Notes under the pieces: generated by a model
What the model was told of the DNA's origin: nothing
Database searches by the model: none
Seen by the model: only the letters and a program-made list of their open reading frames with translations
NCBI GenBank assembly: GCA_018241365.1
Contig: JAFEDX010000202.1
Span: forward strand, 1 to 54,526
Length of the DNA stretch: 54,526 nucleotides
Direction of reading: 5' to 3'
Origin: Pseudomonadota bacterium
Lineage (GTDB): Bacteria; Pseudomonadota; Gammaproteobacteria; Xanthomonadales; Rhodanobacteraceae
Program-made: the position numbers and the translations under genes
In this document: positions 22,774 through 31,775 of the stretch, piece by piece
Layout: each line of letters opens with the position of its first letter
Position numbering within the stretch: position 1 is the stretch's first letter

Positions 22774-23599
22774 TACATACCTTGTGCGATCGTCCCTGAT
22801 CGCCGCATCACGCGGCGATTCGGTGGTGTGATCATTCCAAGGCCATTAAGTCCAGAACGGCCTTCGAAGCCGCCACCCATGGCAAAAGGCTCCGTGGCCT
22901 GACTTCTCACAACAACTGCTTCGAACGGCAAATCACGACACTCGCGCACGCGACGAGATCGCGTACGTATTCGCGGTGGAGGCCGCAGGCCGCGGTGGCT
23001 CGCCGTCATCATCAGGCGGCGTTGGCCGGACCAGCCGCCACACGCGGCGCCGGCACGGTCACGTTCCACGCGCGACGGCGGCCGTCGCGGCGGTTCGAAT
23101 GCGCTTGACGGGCTGCCAAGCGCGCACGCAGGAAATTGCGAAGGAGGTTCATGGCCCATCTCCTCTTCAAAGCAGTGCCGCAGCGCTGCGCGAGGAGCAG
23201 GCCGGACGCGCCTAGTCGAGGCGGGTACCAGCCGGCCGGGCGCGGGAGCCGCGGGCGATCGGTTCGTTTTTGGCCGCCGCCACCCGATGCAAGCAGGTGC
23301 CGGCGGTGCGACTAGGGTGTACGTCCATGGGTGTGTTGAGTGGAGGACAGTGCCGGGAACGCAGCGCGCCCATCGGCGCGCGCATTGTCGTGCCATATCG
23401 GCGCCGCGTCAACCCTTGGTGTTGGGTCAGTACATCCTGCACGTTTGGATGGTCGACCCTCGCGTGCGCCGGGTTCCCTGGATGCGCGGCGGCGCCTGCC
23501 CGGCATGCTGCAAAAGCTTCGGCCGTGCGGACCCGCAATGGGCCGGCGGCACGGCAAGCGCGCTATCATCTCGATGTTATCGACGTGGTTCTCCTTCCG
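22774..23599. other. Long intergenic region between mgtA and the SCO1-like gene
   Basis: About 825 bp between divergent genes. It holds the mgtA leader hairpins and one small minus-strand frame (23012-23152, listed separately). Several short inverted repeats (for example CTTCGAAG near 22870) are present. Longer open frames on both strands lack family features and good ribosome sites, and look like high-GC chance frames. The frame of the SCO1-like gene stays open upstream to 23270, but the lipoprotein signal fixes the start at 23600. Confidence 0.5.
23012..23152 (-). CDS. Possible small basic protein upstream of mgtA
   Basis: A 46-residue frame, MNLLRNFLRARLAARQAHS then NRRDGRRRAWNVTVPAPRV, ending AAGPANAA. 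Its ATG is preceded by AGGAGATGGGCC, a very good ribosome site. The product would be strongly basic with an amphipathic N-terminal helix. It lies 300 bp upstream of mgtA on the same strand, so it could be a leader-encoded peptide or an independent small protein. No family was recognised; it may not be translated. Confidence 0.4.
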   Translation of the reverse strand: MNLLRNFLRARLAARQAHSNRRDGRRRAWNVTVPAPRVAAGPANAA

Positions 23600-24205
23600 A
23601 TGTCCAAGCTCCGTATTTCCTTGCGCTGGCTGTTGCCAGCCTGTGCCGCCTTGCTGCTTGCCGCCTGCGTTGCGCATCCCCAATGGCAGCTCGACAGCGT
23701 GCAAGGGCATTTGCCCGACCTCAAGTTCCAGATGACCAACGATCTCGGCCAGCCGGTGACGGCGGCCACGTATCGCGGCAAGGTCGTATTGCTGTACTTC
23801 GGCTACACGCACTGTCCCGATGTGTGCCCCTTGACGCTGGTGCACCTGCACACGGTGCTGCAGAAGCTGGGCAAATCCGCTGACGACGTCCGTATCCTGT
23901 TCGTGACGGTGGATCCCGCCCGCGATACGGTGCCGGTGCTGCACCAGTACGTCACCGCGTTCGACCCGCGCGTGGTGGGCCTGACCGGCACGCAGGATGC
24001 GATCGCGCAACTGGCCAAGCGCTATCGCGCGTTCTACCAGCCGGAGCAGGCCAAGGCCGCTTCGGCAGGCGACTACGAAGTCACCCACAGCTCGGCGATC
24101 TATTTCTTCGATCGCCAGGGTCGCGCGCAGGTGCTGGCAACGCCGGGTTCGTCGAATGACGAGATCCTGCACGATCTCAGGATTCTGGTGGAGCAGCCAT
24201 CGTGA
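23600..24205 (+). CDS. SCO1/SenC/PrrC-family copper chaperone lipoprotein
   Basis: A 201-residue membrane-anchored thioredoxin-fold protein that helps load the CuA site of cytochrome oxidase subunit II. The signal with lipobox LLLAACVAH sits at residues 8-21. The copper ligands are C-x3-C in YTHCPDVCPL and the His in EVTHSSAIYFFD. The thioredoxin-like core has GKVVLLYFGY and RILFVTVDPARDT. The ATG at 23600 has only a weak ribosome site. It overlaps the PCu(A)C gene (GTGA), so the two copper proteins are co-translated. The oxidase genes follow on the opposite strand. Confidence 0.94.
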   Translation: MSKLRISLRWLLPACAALLLAACVAHPQWQLDSVQGHLPDLKFQMTNDLGQPVTAATYRGKVVLLYFGYTHCPDVCPLTLVHLHTVLQKLGKSADDVRILFVTVDPARDTVPVLHQYVTAFDPRVVGLTGTQDAIAQLAKRYRAFYQPEQAKAASAGDYEVTHSSAIYFFDRQGRAQVLATPGSSNDEILHDLRILVEQPS

Positions 24206-24657
24206 CGATGCGCAGCCTGCTTGCCGCCGCATTGTTCGCATTCAGCATCGCGGCAGCCGCCGCAGCGCCCACGCCAACCGGCGTGCGCGTCGAGCACGCA
24301 TGGATCCGCTGGCTGCCGGCCAACCTGCCATCGGCGGGTTATGCGGTGATCGTGAACGACAGCGACACGCCGCTGCGCCTGACCGGGGTGCGCAGCGCGG
24401 ATTACGGCATGGTGATGCTGCATCGTTCGTTGCTGGCCGACAACGACAGCCGCATGGAGATGGTGCCCAGCCTCGAGATTCCCGCGCACGCCAGCGTGAC
24501 GCTGGCGCCGGGCGGCTATCACCTGATGCTGTCGCGGGCGACCCGCACCCTCAAACCGGGCGACAAGGTGCCGATGACGTTCGAATTCGCCGGCGGCGCC
24601 GAGCTTCAGGCGGATTTTTCGGTACTGCCTGCCAACGCTTCGGGCCCCGCTGACTGA
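24202..24657 (+). CDS. PCu(A)C-type periplasmic copper chaperone
   Basis: A 151-residue exported protein with a signal peptide (SLLAAALFAFSIAAAAAA) and the DUF461 domain. The copper motif H-M-x(n)-H-x-M appears as MVMLHRSL, RMEMVP and YHLMLSR, supplying Met and His ligands for Cu(I). PCu(A)C delivers Cu to SCO or directly to CoxB, matching its coupling to the SCO1-like gene. The GTG start overlaps that gene's stop; an ATG two codons later is also possible. Its last 52 bases overlap the convergent CtaG-like gene. Confidence 0.92.
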   Translation: MTMRSLLAAALFAFSIAAAAAAPTPTGVRVEHAWIRWLPANLPSAGYAVIVNDSDTPLRLTGVRSADYGMVMLHRSLLADNDSRMEMVPSLEIPAHASVTLAPGGYHLMLSRATRTLKPGDKVPMTFEFAGGAELQADFSVLPANASGPAD

Positions 24658-25538
24658 GCCGCCGCGGCATTGCGCGCGCGGATCAGTTCGCGCTGGCGCC
24701 GGTTGCGCGGCAACCGGCCCTTGGTATCCAGCCGCAGCCAGTGGCCGAATGCGATCAGGGCGGCCAGCACGCTCATCATCGAACTCGGGATCCACAGGAT
24801 CAGGCCACCGAGATGCTGGTCCACCAGCGCAGGCATGCCCGCGATGGCGCGCCCGCACAGGCTGTAGATCGGATACAGGTCGACCTGGGTCAGCGAGATG
24901 TAGGCACCCACCAGGATCTGCGGAAAGATCACCGCCAGCGGCACGAATATCCGCATGCCGGGCGACAGCCGCGCCGGCGGCCGCGGGCGATGGTCGAGCA
25001 CCAGCCAGAAGAACAGCACGCCATCGGCGGCCATGCTGAAGTTCATCACCCGGTACAGCCGCCAGTCGAGCATGGCATCGAAGTGCACCGCCGGCCACAG
25101 CCACAGGTAGATCAGCCCGACGAACAGCAGCGCGGCCACGAAGGGGTGCAGCAGGATGTCGAAGAACCCGCGCACCGGCGCCCAGGCCAGCGCCGGCTTC
25201 AGCCAGCGCGTGCGCCAGCCGACCGGCAGGCCGCGCCGCATGGTGACGCCCGGATAGGCCAGCGCGATCAGGAATGGACCCATGTGGTGCAGGCCCATGT
25301 GCTGGATGCGGTGGATGAAGAACTCGTGTTCGGCGTAGTAGTCGAGCCGGGTGTGCAAACCGGTATAAAGGATCAGCAGGCCGATCCAGAACATCAGCTG
25401 GCGATGCCAGGGCGCGGTCATCGGCGAGCGCCGCGCGCCGCGCCAATACAGCCACACCGCCGCACCGAACACCACCACCACGGTCACCGAGGGTTCCCAC
25501 GGAACCCACCAGCGCAAGAAATCCAGGACCACGTTCAA
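24606..25538 (-). CDS. ctaG: Cytochrome c oxidase assembly factor, caa3-type CtaG family
   Basis: A 310-residue membrane protein with about seven helices. The family is Caa3_CtaG, needed for oxidase assembly in Bacillus and unrelated to Cox11 despite the shared name. Motifs are WRGARRSP, HTRLDYYAEHEFFIHRIQHMGLHHMGPFLIALAYP (His/Met-rich, likely copper-binding), LHPFVAALLF, and DQHLGGLILWIPSSMMSV. The C-terminal 50 residues are basic and Ala-rich. It converges with the PCu(A)C gene and overlaps its end on the other strand. With Cox11 absent from this cluster, it is a candidate for CuB insertion. Confidence 0.9.
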   Translation of the reverse strand: MNVVLDFLRWWVPWEPSVTVVVVFGAAVWLYWRGARRSPMTAPWHRQLMFWIGLLILYTGLHTRLDYYAEHEFFIHRIQHMGLHHMGPFLIALAYPGVTMRRGLPVGWRTRWLKPALAWAPVRGFFDILLHPFVAALLFVGLIYLWLWPAVHFDAMLDWRLYRVMNFSMAADGVLFFWLVLDHRPRPPARLSPGMRIFVPLAVIFPQILVGAYISLTQVDLYPIYSLCGRAIAGMPALVDQHLGGLILWIPSSMMSVLAALIAFGHWLRLDTKGRLPRNRRQRELIRARNAAAAQSAGPEALAGSTEKSA

Positions 25539-25613
25539 GACATCACCTGACGCAAGCGGAAGCGCCGCGCAAATTGCGCGCGCAGCAACCGCCTATGACA
25601 CCACAACCGGGGT

Positions 25614-27767
25614 TCATCCGCCAGCCGGCACAGCCCGCGACAGGGATTCGACGAACCTCGGCACCTCGCCGGCAGACAGCGGGCGCGCATACAAATAGCC
25701 CTGCACCAGGTCGCAGCCGAATTCGCGCAGCAGCCGTTCCTGCTCCTCGCTTTCCACGCCCTCGGCCACCACCTGCAGGCGCAGGCTGCGGCCCAGCGCG
25801 ATGATTGATTTCACGATCGCGCGATCGCCGACTTCGGTCATCAGGTTGCGCACGAAGGTGCGGTCGATCTTGATCTGGTCGACGGTGAGATTCTTCAACG
25901 ATTCGAGGTTGGAATAGCCCGTGCCGAAATCGTCCACCGCAACCCGGATGCCATCGGCAGTGAGGTTTTCCAGCTCCGGCAGCCCACCTTTCGCGTCCTG
26001 CACGAAGTGCCGTTCGGTGATTTCCAGCACCAGGTCGTCATTGCCGACGCCATGTTCGCGCATCGCCTCCACCAGGTGCTGCCGGAACTTGCCGAGCACG
26101 CGCAACTGCTGGCCGGAAACGTTGATCGCCACGTAGAACGGCGGCAGCCCGGCTGCCCGCCACGTGGCGACCTGGCGACAGGCCTCGCGCACCACCCACA
26201 ACCCGATCGGCTCGATCAGGCGCGATTCTTCGGCGAGGTTGATGAAGGTCGCAGGTCCCACCATGCCCATGCCGGGCCGGTTCCAGTACAGCAGGGCTTC
26301 GACGCCCGTGATCCGGCGCCGGCGCGCGTCGATGATGGGCTGGTAGCGCAACACGAACTGCGAACGCACGATCGCGACCCTGAGCGCGGCCTGCATGTCG
26401 TGCCGCCAGCTCACGGCTTCGCCCATCCATGCGCGGAACCGCTGCACGTTGTTGCCGCCTTCCTCCTTGGCGCGGAACAACGCGGTATCGGCCTGCCGCA
26501 CCAGGTTTTCCGCATCCAGCGCGTCTTCGGGGAACATGCTGAACCCCGCGCTGCCGGCAATGTCGAGCAGCCTGCCTTCGATCTCGACCGGCTTGCACAA
26601 CTGGTCCACGAGACTGGTGATCAGCGCTTCGGCCTGGCTGGCGTTGGTGCCCGGCATCAGCAGCAGGAACTCGTCACCGCCGAAGCGGCACAGGATGTCG
26701 TCTTCGCGCATGCCCTTGCCGAGCCGTTGCGCGGCCACGCAGATCACGTCGTCGCCGACGCTGTGCCCCGCGGTGTCGTTGATCTCCTTGAAATTGTCGA
26801 GGTCGAAAAACGCCACCGCCAGTTCCTGCCCGCCGTGGCGCGCCGCCGCCAGCGCCTGTTCGAACTGGCCGCGCAGGTGGGTGCGGTTGGGCAGCCCGGT
26901 CAGCGCATCGAAATAGGCGAGATGCCGGATGCGTGCCTGCGCGTACCGCAATTCGGCGGTATCGATGCAGACGTGGACGTGGAACATGCCGACGCCGGCG
27001 GCGTCGCGCACCACGATCTCCGAACTGTCCAGCATCTTGGTTTCGCCGTTGTGGCGCCGCCACGGCATTTCGCCGCTCCATGACCCGGATTCGCGCAACG
27101 CGGCATCGCGCGATGCAGGCGCCTCGCCCTGGACGTCGCGCAACAGGCTGCCGACCAGTTCGTCACGGGTATAGCCAAGCATGCCGAGGAAGGCGCTGTT
27201 CACCGACACGACACGACCCTGTGCGTCGCTGATCACGATGCCGTCGCTGCCCGCCTCGAACACGCTGGCCGCAAGCTGTAGCTGGCGTTCATCGCCAAGC
27301 CGTTCGGTGATGTCGGTGTACGAACCCGCGACGCGGACGGGCGTGCCGTCGGCGGCGTAGCGGGTAACGCTGCGTGCCAGCACCGTCAATACCCGGCCAT
27401 CGCTGGCGCGCAGGCGCATGACGCGCTGCAGCTCGTCGCGGCGGCGCTGTTCCATGTGTTCGAACAGGGCGGCGTGCGCGACCGCGTAGTCCTCCGGCTC
27501 CATGATGCGCCGGAGGCCCTCCGGACTGCTCAACTCGGACTCGTCGTAGCCGAGCATCTGGTACACCCGCGGCGAGAAATAGATCTTGCCGCTGGCAAGG
27601 TCGAAGTCGAAGATACCGTCGTTGGCGGCCTCCGCCACCAGCGTGTAGCGCCCACGGCTGGCGTCGAGCTCGCGCGCAAGGCGCCGCTGGCGATACAGCG
27701 ACCATGTCGTCAGCACGAGGCTGGCCACCACGGCAACGACCGCCACGACAAGAGAAATCAGCTCCAC
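25614..27767 (-). CDS. Membrane-bound PAS-GGDEF-EAL cyclic di-GMP protein
   Basis: A 717-residue signalling protein. One N-terminal transmembrane helix (SLVVAVVAVVASLVLTTW) is followed by two PAS domains (about 30-165 and 165-285). The GGDEF domain has an intact RFGGDEF and an RxxD inhibitory site (REDD) five residues before it. The EAL domain keeps GVEALLYW, LEITERH, VDDFGTGYSNL, QIKIDRTFV and VAEGVESEEQ. Both synthesis and hydrolysis of c-di-GMP therefore look possible, with product inhibition. The GTG start is taken after ATCGAGGC. It interrupts the oxidase biogenesis genes. Confidence 0.93.
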   Translation of the reverse strand: MELISLVVAVVAVVASLVLTTWSLYRQRRLARELDASRGRYTLVAEAANDGIFDFDLASGKIYFSPRVYQMLGYDESELSSPEGLRRIMEPEDYAVAHAALFEHMEQRRRDELQRVMRLRASDGRVLTVLARSVTRYAADGTPVRVAGSYTDITERLGDERQLQLAASVFEAGSDGIVISDAQGRVVSVNSAFLGMLGYTRDELVGSLLRDVQGEAPASRDAALRESGSWSGEMPWRRHNGETKMLDSSEIVVRDAAGVGMFHVHVCIDTAELRYAQARIRHLAYFDALTGLPNRTHLRGQFEQALAAARHGGQELAVAFFDLDNFKEINDTAGHSVGDDVICVAAQRLGKGMREDDILCRFGGDEFLLLMPGTNASQAEALITSLVDQLCKPVEIEGRLLDIAGSAGFSMFPEDALDAENLVRQADTALFRAKEEGGNNVQRFRAWMGEAVSWRHDMQAALRVAIVRSQFVLRYQPIIDARRRRITGVEALLYWNRPGMGMVGPATFINLAEESRLIEPIGLWVVREACRQVATWRAAGLPPFYVAINVSGQQLRVLGKFRQHLVEAMREHGVGNDDLVLEITERHFVQDAKGGLPELENLTADGIRVAVDDFGTGYSNLESLKNLTVDQIKIDRTFVRNLMTEVGDRAIVKSIIALGRSLRLQVVAEGVESEEQERLLREFGCDLVQGYLYARPLSAGEVPRFVESLSRAVPAGG

Positions 27768-27856
27768 GCCTCGATGCCTTCCACAGGGCCCCCTGTCGAG
27801 ACGGTCCCGCTTCCGGACCCGTCCGCACGCACCCGGCGCCTGCGTGCCGCTAGAGC

Positions 27857-28777
27857 TTACCCGATCCGTTCCAGGACGTAGCCCCCGACATGCACCATGG
27901 GCGACGCCAGCCAGTGGTCCAGCAGCAGGAACGCGAACAGTGCGATCAGGTACACGATGGAATAGCCGAATGCGCTCATCGCGAAACGCTCGTCCGGCGG
28001 TCGCATCAGGCGGATCGCGTAGTACAGGTAGGCGATGCCGAGCACCCCCGCGCCGCCGAGGTACAAGAGGCCGCTCATGCCGGTCAGGTACGGCAACAGG
28101 CTCACCAGCACCAGCAGGATGGTGTAGAACAGCACGTGCCAGCGGGTGTATTCGACCCCGTACACCACCGGCAGCATCGGGATGCAGGCGCGGCGGTAGT
28201 CCTCGCGCCGGAAGATCGCCAGCGCCCAGAAGTGCGGCGGCGTCCACGCGAACACGATCAGCACCAGCAGCAGGCCGTAGGCCCAGTCGGTGGGCGCCTG
28301 CATGCCGGTCACCGCGGCCCAGCCGAGCAGCGGCGGGATCGCGCCGGCGAGGCCGCCGATCACGATGTTCTGCGGCGTCGCGCGTTTCAGGAACGCGGTG
28401 TAGATGACCGCATAACCGATCAGGCCGATGAAGGTGAGCAGCGCGGTCAGCCAGTTCACCAGCAGCGCCAGGATCACCATCGACGCCACGCCCAGGACCA
28501 AGGCGAAACCGAGCACTTGGCGCGTGGTTAGCGTGCCGGTCACCAACGGCCGGTGCGCGGTGCGCGCCATCACCCGGTCGATGCGCTGGTCGATCAACTG
28601 GTTCAGCGCCGCGGCCGAGGACGACGCCATCCAGATGCCCAGCGTGCCGAACACCAGCGCACGCCACGGCGGAAGACCCGGCGCGGCCAGGAACATTCCG
28701 ATCAGCGCCGTGAACACCAGCAGCGCGACGATGCGCGGTTTGGTGGCGGCAAGGTATTGGCCGGCGAGCGTAGTCAT
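27857..28777 (-). CDS. cyoE: Protoheme IX farnesyltransferase (heme O synthase)
   Basis: A 306-residue UbiA-family prenyltransferase that farnesylates heme B to heme O. It has about nine transmembrane helices. The first Asp-rich motif is [20 protein letters not shown] and the second conserved loop is [21 protein letters not shown], both diagnostic. The product is the substrate of heme A synthase, encoded just upstream on the same strand and separated only by a palindromic repeat. Together they supply heme A to the aa3 oxidase encoded a few kb upstream. Confidence 0.96.
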   Translation of the reverse strand: MTTLAGQYLAATKPRIVALLVFTALIGMFLAAPGLPPWRALVFGTLGIWMASSSAAALNQLIDQRIDRVMARTAHRPLVTGTLTTRQVLGFALVLGVASMVILALLVNWLTALLTFIGLIGYAVIYTAFLKRATPQNIVIGGLAGAIPPLLGWAAVTGMQAPTDWAYGLLLVLIVFAWTPPHFWALAIFRREDYRRACIPMLPVVYGVEYTRWHVLFYTILLVLVSLLPYLTGMSGLLYLGGAGVLGIAYLYYAIRLMRPPDERFAMSAFGYSIVYLIALFAFLLLDHWLASPMVHVGGYVLERIG

Positions 28778-28786
28778 CCGCTTATT

Positions 28787-28857
28787 GTAGGAGGGCCGGC
28801 AGGCCCGATGGGCACGCGCAGGCGTCGTGTCGGGGTCGGCCCTTCCGGGCCTCCTAC
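28787..28857 (+). repeat. REP-like palindromic repeat, copy 2
   Basis: Begins GTAGGAG and ends CTCCTAC, with inner arms GGGCCGGCAGGCCC and GGCCCTTCCGGGCC. It lies between the ctaA and cyoE genes. Its right end forms the TAG stop of ctaA. Confidence 0.85.
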
Positions 28858-30005
28858 AAAGCGCGCTCGCGCAAGGCCGACGGGTAGCTGCGCGCGAGCA
28901 GCGTGACTAGCGCAAACAGCAACAGCGCCGCACCGCCGGTATGGGCGACCGCAATCCACAGCGGCGTTCCCAGCGTCACGTTGCCGATTCCGAGCAAGAC
29001 CTGCGCGACCAGCAGCACCGCGATCGCCACACCGTGCCAACGCATGCCGGCGCGACCGGTGCGGTGCGCCAGCCACAGGCCATACACGAACACCACTACC
29101 GCGCCGAGGCGATGCACCATCTGGATCGCGGTGCGCGCGCCGGCATCGAGGATGCCGCCCTGGTAGTCCACGCCGATATGGCGCAACAAGATGAAAGCGT
29201 GCTGGAAGTCCGTGGGCGGCCACCACCGTCCCAGGCAAGTCGGGAACGCCGAGCCGCCGATGCCACACGCCAGTGCCGCATAGTTGGTCGAAGTCCAGCC
29301 ACCCAGGAAAATCTGGCAGGCCAGCAGGATCACCCCGATCGCTGCTGCCATGAACAGCTGTTGGCGGCGTGCGTCTTGCGTTTCCCGCATTGACAGCCGC
29401 CATGCCAGCCAGGCCAGCAACGCGAACGTCAACAGTCCACCCAACAGGTGCGCGGTGACCACCGCCGGCAACAGCAGCCAGGTCACCGTCCACATCCCGA
29501 GCAGGGCCTGGAAGCAGACCACAGCCAGTGCCAGCACCGCGATGCGGCGCCAGCCACCGTTGCGCCAGAAGATCGCGACGCCGAGCAGCAACGCCTCGCC
29601 CAGCGCGGCCATGACGCTGGACGTGACGTAATCCTTGGCCATGTACAGGGGGATCCCGATCCCTATCAATACCACCGCCGCGATCACGCAGCCGAAACGC
29701 CACCGGCTGCGCCAAGCCGCCGCCAACGCCTCGGCCAGCACCAGCAGGCCCAACGTTCCGGCAAGGAAACGGTGGACCTGTTCACGCCAGGCCCGATGGG
29801 TCTCGACCGGTCGTTCGGGGAATGCCTGGTCCGCCTTGGCCACCGCTGCGGGTTTCACCGGCCAGGTGACGTGGCCGTAGCAGGTCGGCCAATCGGGGCA
29901 CGACAAGCCGGCGTTGGACAGGCGCACGAAGGCGCCGAACACGATCACGCAGAACGCGAACACGCAGGCGATCCACGCCAGCGTGCGCAGCGGCAAGGGT
30001 GCCAT
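28854..30005 (-). CDS. ctaA: Heme A synthase (CtaA/COX15)
   Basis: A 383-residue membrane enzyme that oxidises the C8 methyl of heme O to a formyl group. Eight helices are expected in two homologous halves. Diagnostic pieces are [20 protein letters not shown] with the paired cysteines, [41 protein letters not shown], and [14 protein letters not shown], supplying the conserved heme-ligand histidines. The ATG overlaps the preceding stop by one base (TGATG). Its TAG stop is formed by the palindromic repeat. Confidence 0.95.
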   Translation of the reverse strand: MAPLPLRTLAWIACVFAFCVIVFGAFVRLSNAGLSCPDWPTCYGHVTWPVKPAAVAKADQAFPERPVETHRAWREQVHRFLAGTLGLLVLAEALAAAWRSRWRFGCVIAAVVLIGIGIPLYMAKDYVTSSVMAALGEALLLGVAIFWRNGGWRRIAVLALAVVCFQALLGMWTVTWLLLPAVVTAHLLGGLLTFALLAWLAWRLSMRETQDARRQQLFMAAAIGVILLACQIFLGGWTSTNYAALACGIGGSAFPTCLGRWWPPTDFQHAFILLRHIGVDYQGGILDAGARTAIQMVHRLGAVVVFVYGLWLAHRTGRAGMRWHGVAIAVLLVAQVLLGIGNVTLGTPLWIAVAHTGGAALLLFALVTLLARSYPSALRERAL

Positions 30006-30550
30006 CAGTGCACCGCCTTCTTGAGATCCTGGCGCAGGCCTTCGGCGTCGAAGTTGTCCGCATAGCGCGTCAGCGCCGTGCCGTCCGGCGATACCAGCAC
30101 CATGCTCACCGAATCGGCCATGGTGGCGCGCAGGCCGTCCAGGGACGCAGCGGTGGTGGCGAGCGTCCACACCTTGCCAAAGCCCTGCGCCGCAGCGCCA
30201 TGCGGCGGTTCGCCAAGATAGAGCAGGCGCAACTTGTCCGAGGACTTGCCAAGGGTGATCTGGGCGCGATGCGCCAGGTCGAGCTGGCGCAGGCAATGGC
30301 GCGCGCAATCGGGCCCGGGCAGTGCCACCAGCGACCACACCGCATCATGGTTGACCCACGCGAAGGGCTGGCCATCGGCAAGCCGCACCGGCACGTTCGC
30401 GAGGTCGCGCTCGGGCCGGATCGGCTGGCCATAGCTGTGGCCATGCGGCGTCCAACCCGTCAGCGCCAGCACCATGGCGATGATCACCGGCGCCGCGAAG
30501 ATCGCCGCGATCAGGACCGCCACCAGGCGGCGTCGATTGCGCAAGTCCAT
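30005..30550 (-). CDS. Membrane-anchored thioredoxin-like CxxxC protein of the oxidase cluster
   Basis: A 181-residue protein with one N-terminal helix (RRLVAVLIAAIFAAPVIIAMVLAL) and a periplasmic domain. It has a C-x3-C motif (PGPDCARHCLRQL), the same spacing as the copper-binding cysteines of SCO proteins. LRLLYLG and a late MADSVSMVLVSPDGTAL resemble the thioredoxin-fold strands of that family, but the distal His-containing TH motif is not evident. It lies between ctaA and SURF1, so a role in copper or thiol chemistry of oxidase assembly is likely. It is not a typical SCO1, and the assignment is an inference. Confidence 0.75.
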   Translation of the reverse strand: MDLRNRRRLVAVLIAAIFAAPVIIAMVLALTGWTPHGHSYGQPIRPERDLANVPVRLADGQPFAWVNHDAVWSLVALPGPDCARHCLRQLDLAHRAQITLGKSSDKLRLLYLGEPPHGAAAQGFGKVWTLATTAASLDGLRATMADSVSMVLVSPDGTALTRYADNFDAEGLRQDLKKAVH

Positions 30551-30556
30551 CGGTAT

Positions 30557-31300
30557 CTATTCCTCGTCGTTGGAGGTGTCGTCGCGGCTGTCGCGATGCA
30601 ACACGAAAAACATCACGATCGCCGCGAGCGCGAACGTGAACCACTGCAGCGCGTACGCACGGTGGCGCGCGGGCGGCATCACGTTGGCCGTCCAACTCCG
30701 GATGTAGGCGCTGTGCGGATCGGGATCCAGCAACAATACATGCGGATAGACCGCCTGGTGCAAATCGGCCGCAATCTGGGCGGTGTCGATCCAGGTCACC
30801 AGCTTGGGCCAGGTCGTCTCGCGCACCAGCGGATTGCCGCCGAGCTTCAAGCCCGGCAACGGCGGCGGCGCGTAGATGCCGGTCAGCGTCACCGGGTGCC
30901 CGGGAATCGGCGGCAGCTCCGGCAGGCTGGTCGAATCCGGGCCCATCCTGGCGAGGAACCCGAGGTTCACCAGCACGGTGTGCAACGAACCGTCCGGCAG
31001 CATGGGCACGAACACCATCACGCCCAGCCGGCCCGCGCGCATCTGGTCATCCAGCAGGTAAACCCGGTCACCCAGGAGCCGGCCGGTGACCCGCACGTGC
31101 GGATACGCGCCCGGCAGGCGATCGGCGACCGCATCGGACAGGCTCATGAACGGCGCGTTGGCGGCGCGCTCGAAGTGCGCAAGCACGGCTTCCTTGTAGG
31201 CCGCACGTCGCAATTGCCACACGCCCAGCGCCGAAAACACCGCGATGCCGAACAGCGTCAGCAGCACCGCGAACACGCTGGGACGACGGATCCGCATCAT
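30557..31300 (-). CDS. SURF1-family cytochrome oxidase assembly protein
   Basis: A 247-residue inner-membrane protein with the SURF1 layout: an N-terminal helix (VFAVLLTLFGIAVFSALGVWQL) and a C-terminal helix (WFTFALAAIVMFFVLH), with a periplasmic domain between. Family pieces are GVWQLRRAAYKEAVL, GRLLGDRVYLLDDQ, VLVNLGFLAR and RHRAYALQWFTFA. SURF1 helps insert heme A into subunit I. Six bases separate it from the downstream CxxxC gene. It is divergent from the small DUF2909 gene. Two tandem ATGs are possible starts. Confidence 0.92.
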   Translation of the reverse strand: MMRIRRPSVFAVLLTLFGIAVFSALGVWQLRRAAYKEAVLAHFERAANAPFMSLSDAVADRLPGAYPHVRVTGRLLGDRVYLLDDQMRAGRLGVMVFVPMLPDGSLHTVLVNLGFLARMGPDSTSLPELPPIPGHPVTLTGIYAPPPLPGLKLGGNPLVRETTWPKLVTWIDTAQIAADLHQAVYPHVLLLDPDPHSAYIRSWTANVMPPARHRAYALQWFTFALAAIVMFFVLHRDSRDDTSNDEE

Positions 31301-31366
31301 GCCCGATGCCCCGTCTGGCGCCTTCGCCGCAACGCTATACTTGGCGTTTCGAGCCGCGTGAAACCC

Positions 31367-31591
31367 ATGTCGTTCACCACCGCATACAAGGTCGTGCTGG
31401 TCATCGTGTTTCTGGTGGTGATCTTCGAACTGGGCCAGGCGTTGTATTACATGATGACCGATCGCACCGGCAGCAACCGCACGGTGTGGGCGCTGACGCG
31501 TCGCGTCGCGTTCTCGATCCTGCTGATCGTATTGATCGTCATCGGCATCGCCACCGGCATCCTGCATCCGCACGGCATCTACGTGCGCTGA
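31367..31591 (+). CDS. DUF2909-family twin-helix membrane protein
   Basis: A 74-residue protein with two transmembrane helices (residues 8-30, VVLVIVFLVVIFELGQALYYMM, and 47-65, VAFSILLIVLIVIGIATGIL) and a polar loop TDRTGSNRT. This matches the small twin-transmembrane proteins regularly encoded beside cytochrome oxidase assembly genes in proteobacteria. It is divergent from SURF1, the usual position. Function is unknown; a structural role in oxidase assembly is a guess from context. Confidence 0.82.
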   Translation: MSFTTAYKVVLVIVFLVVIFELGQALYYMMTDRTGSNRTVWALTRRVAFSILLIVLIVIGIATGILHPHGIYVR

Positions 31592-31775
31592 GTCAAAAGC
31601 CGCGGGTTCGTGGCGGCGAGTCGCGCCCTATCGCATCGCCATGGCAACGCGCGACTCTGTCCGCGCGGGCGAAGCGCTGGCTAGGCGCCAGCCCGCGAGC
31701 AAAGCGGAGTTGACATACGGTCAATGCGCATTTGCGAGCGGGCGTGCAACGACGCCGGCGCGGGCCTCCGCGCGG

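Noticed and set aside
20025-22799. 924-codon open plus-strand frame opposite mgtA
   Set aside because: Low-complexity His/Arg/Gln-rich translation, no ribosome site, fully overlapped by a clear P-type ATPase gene.
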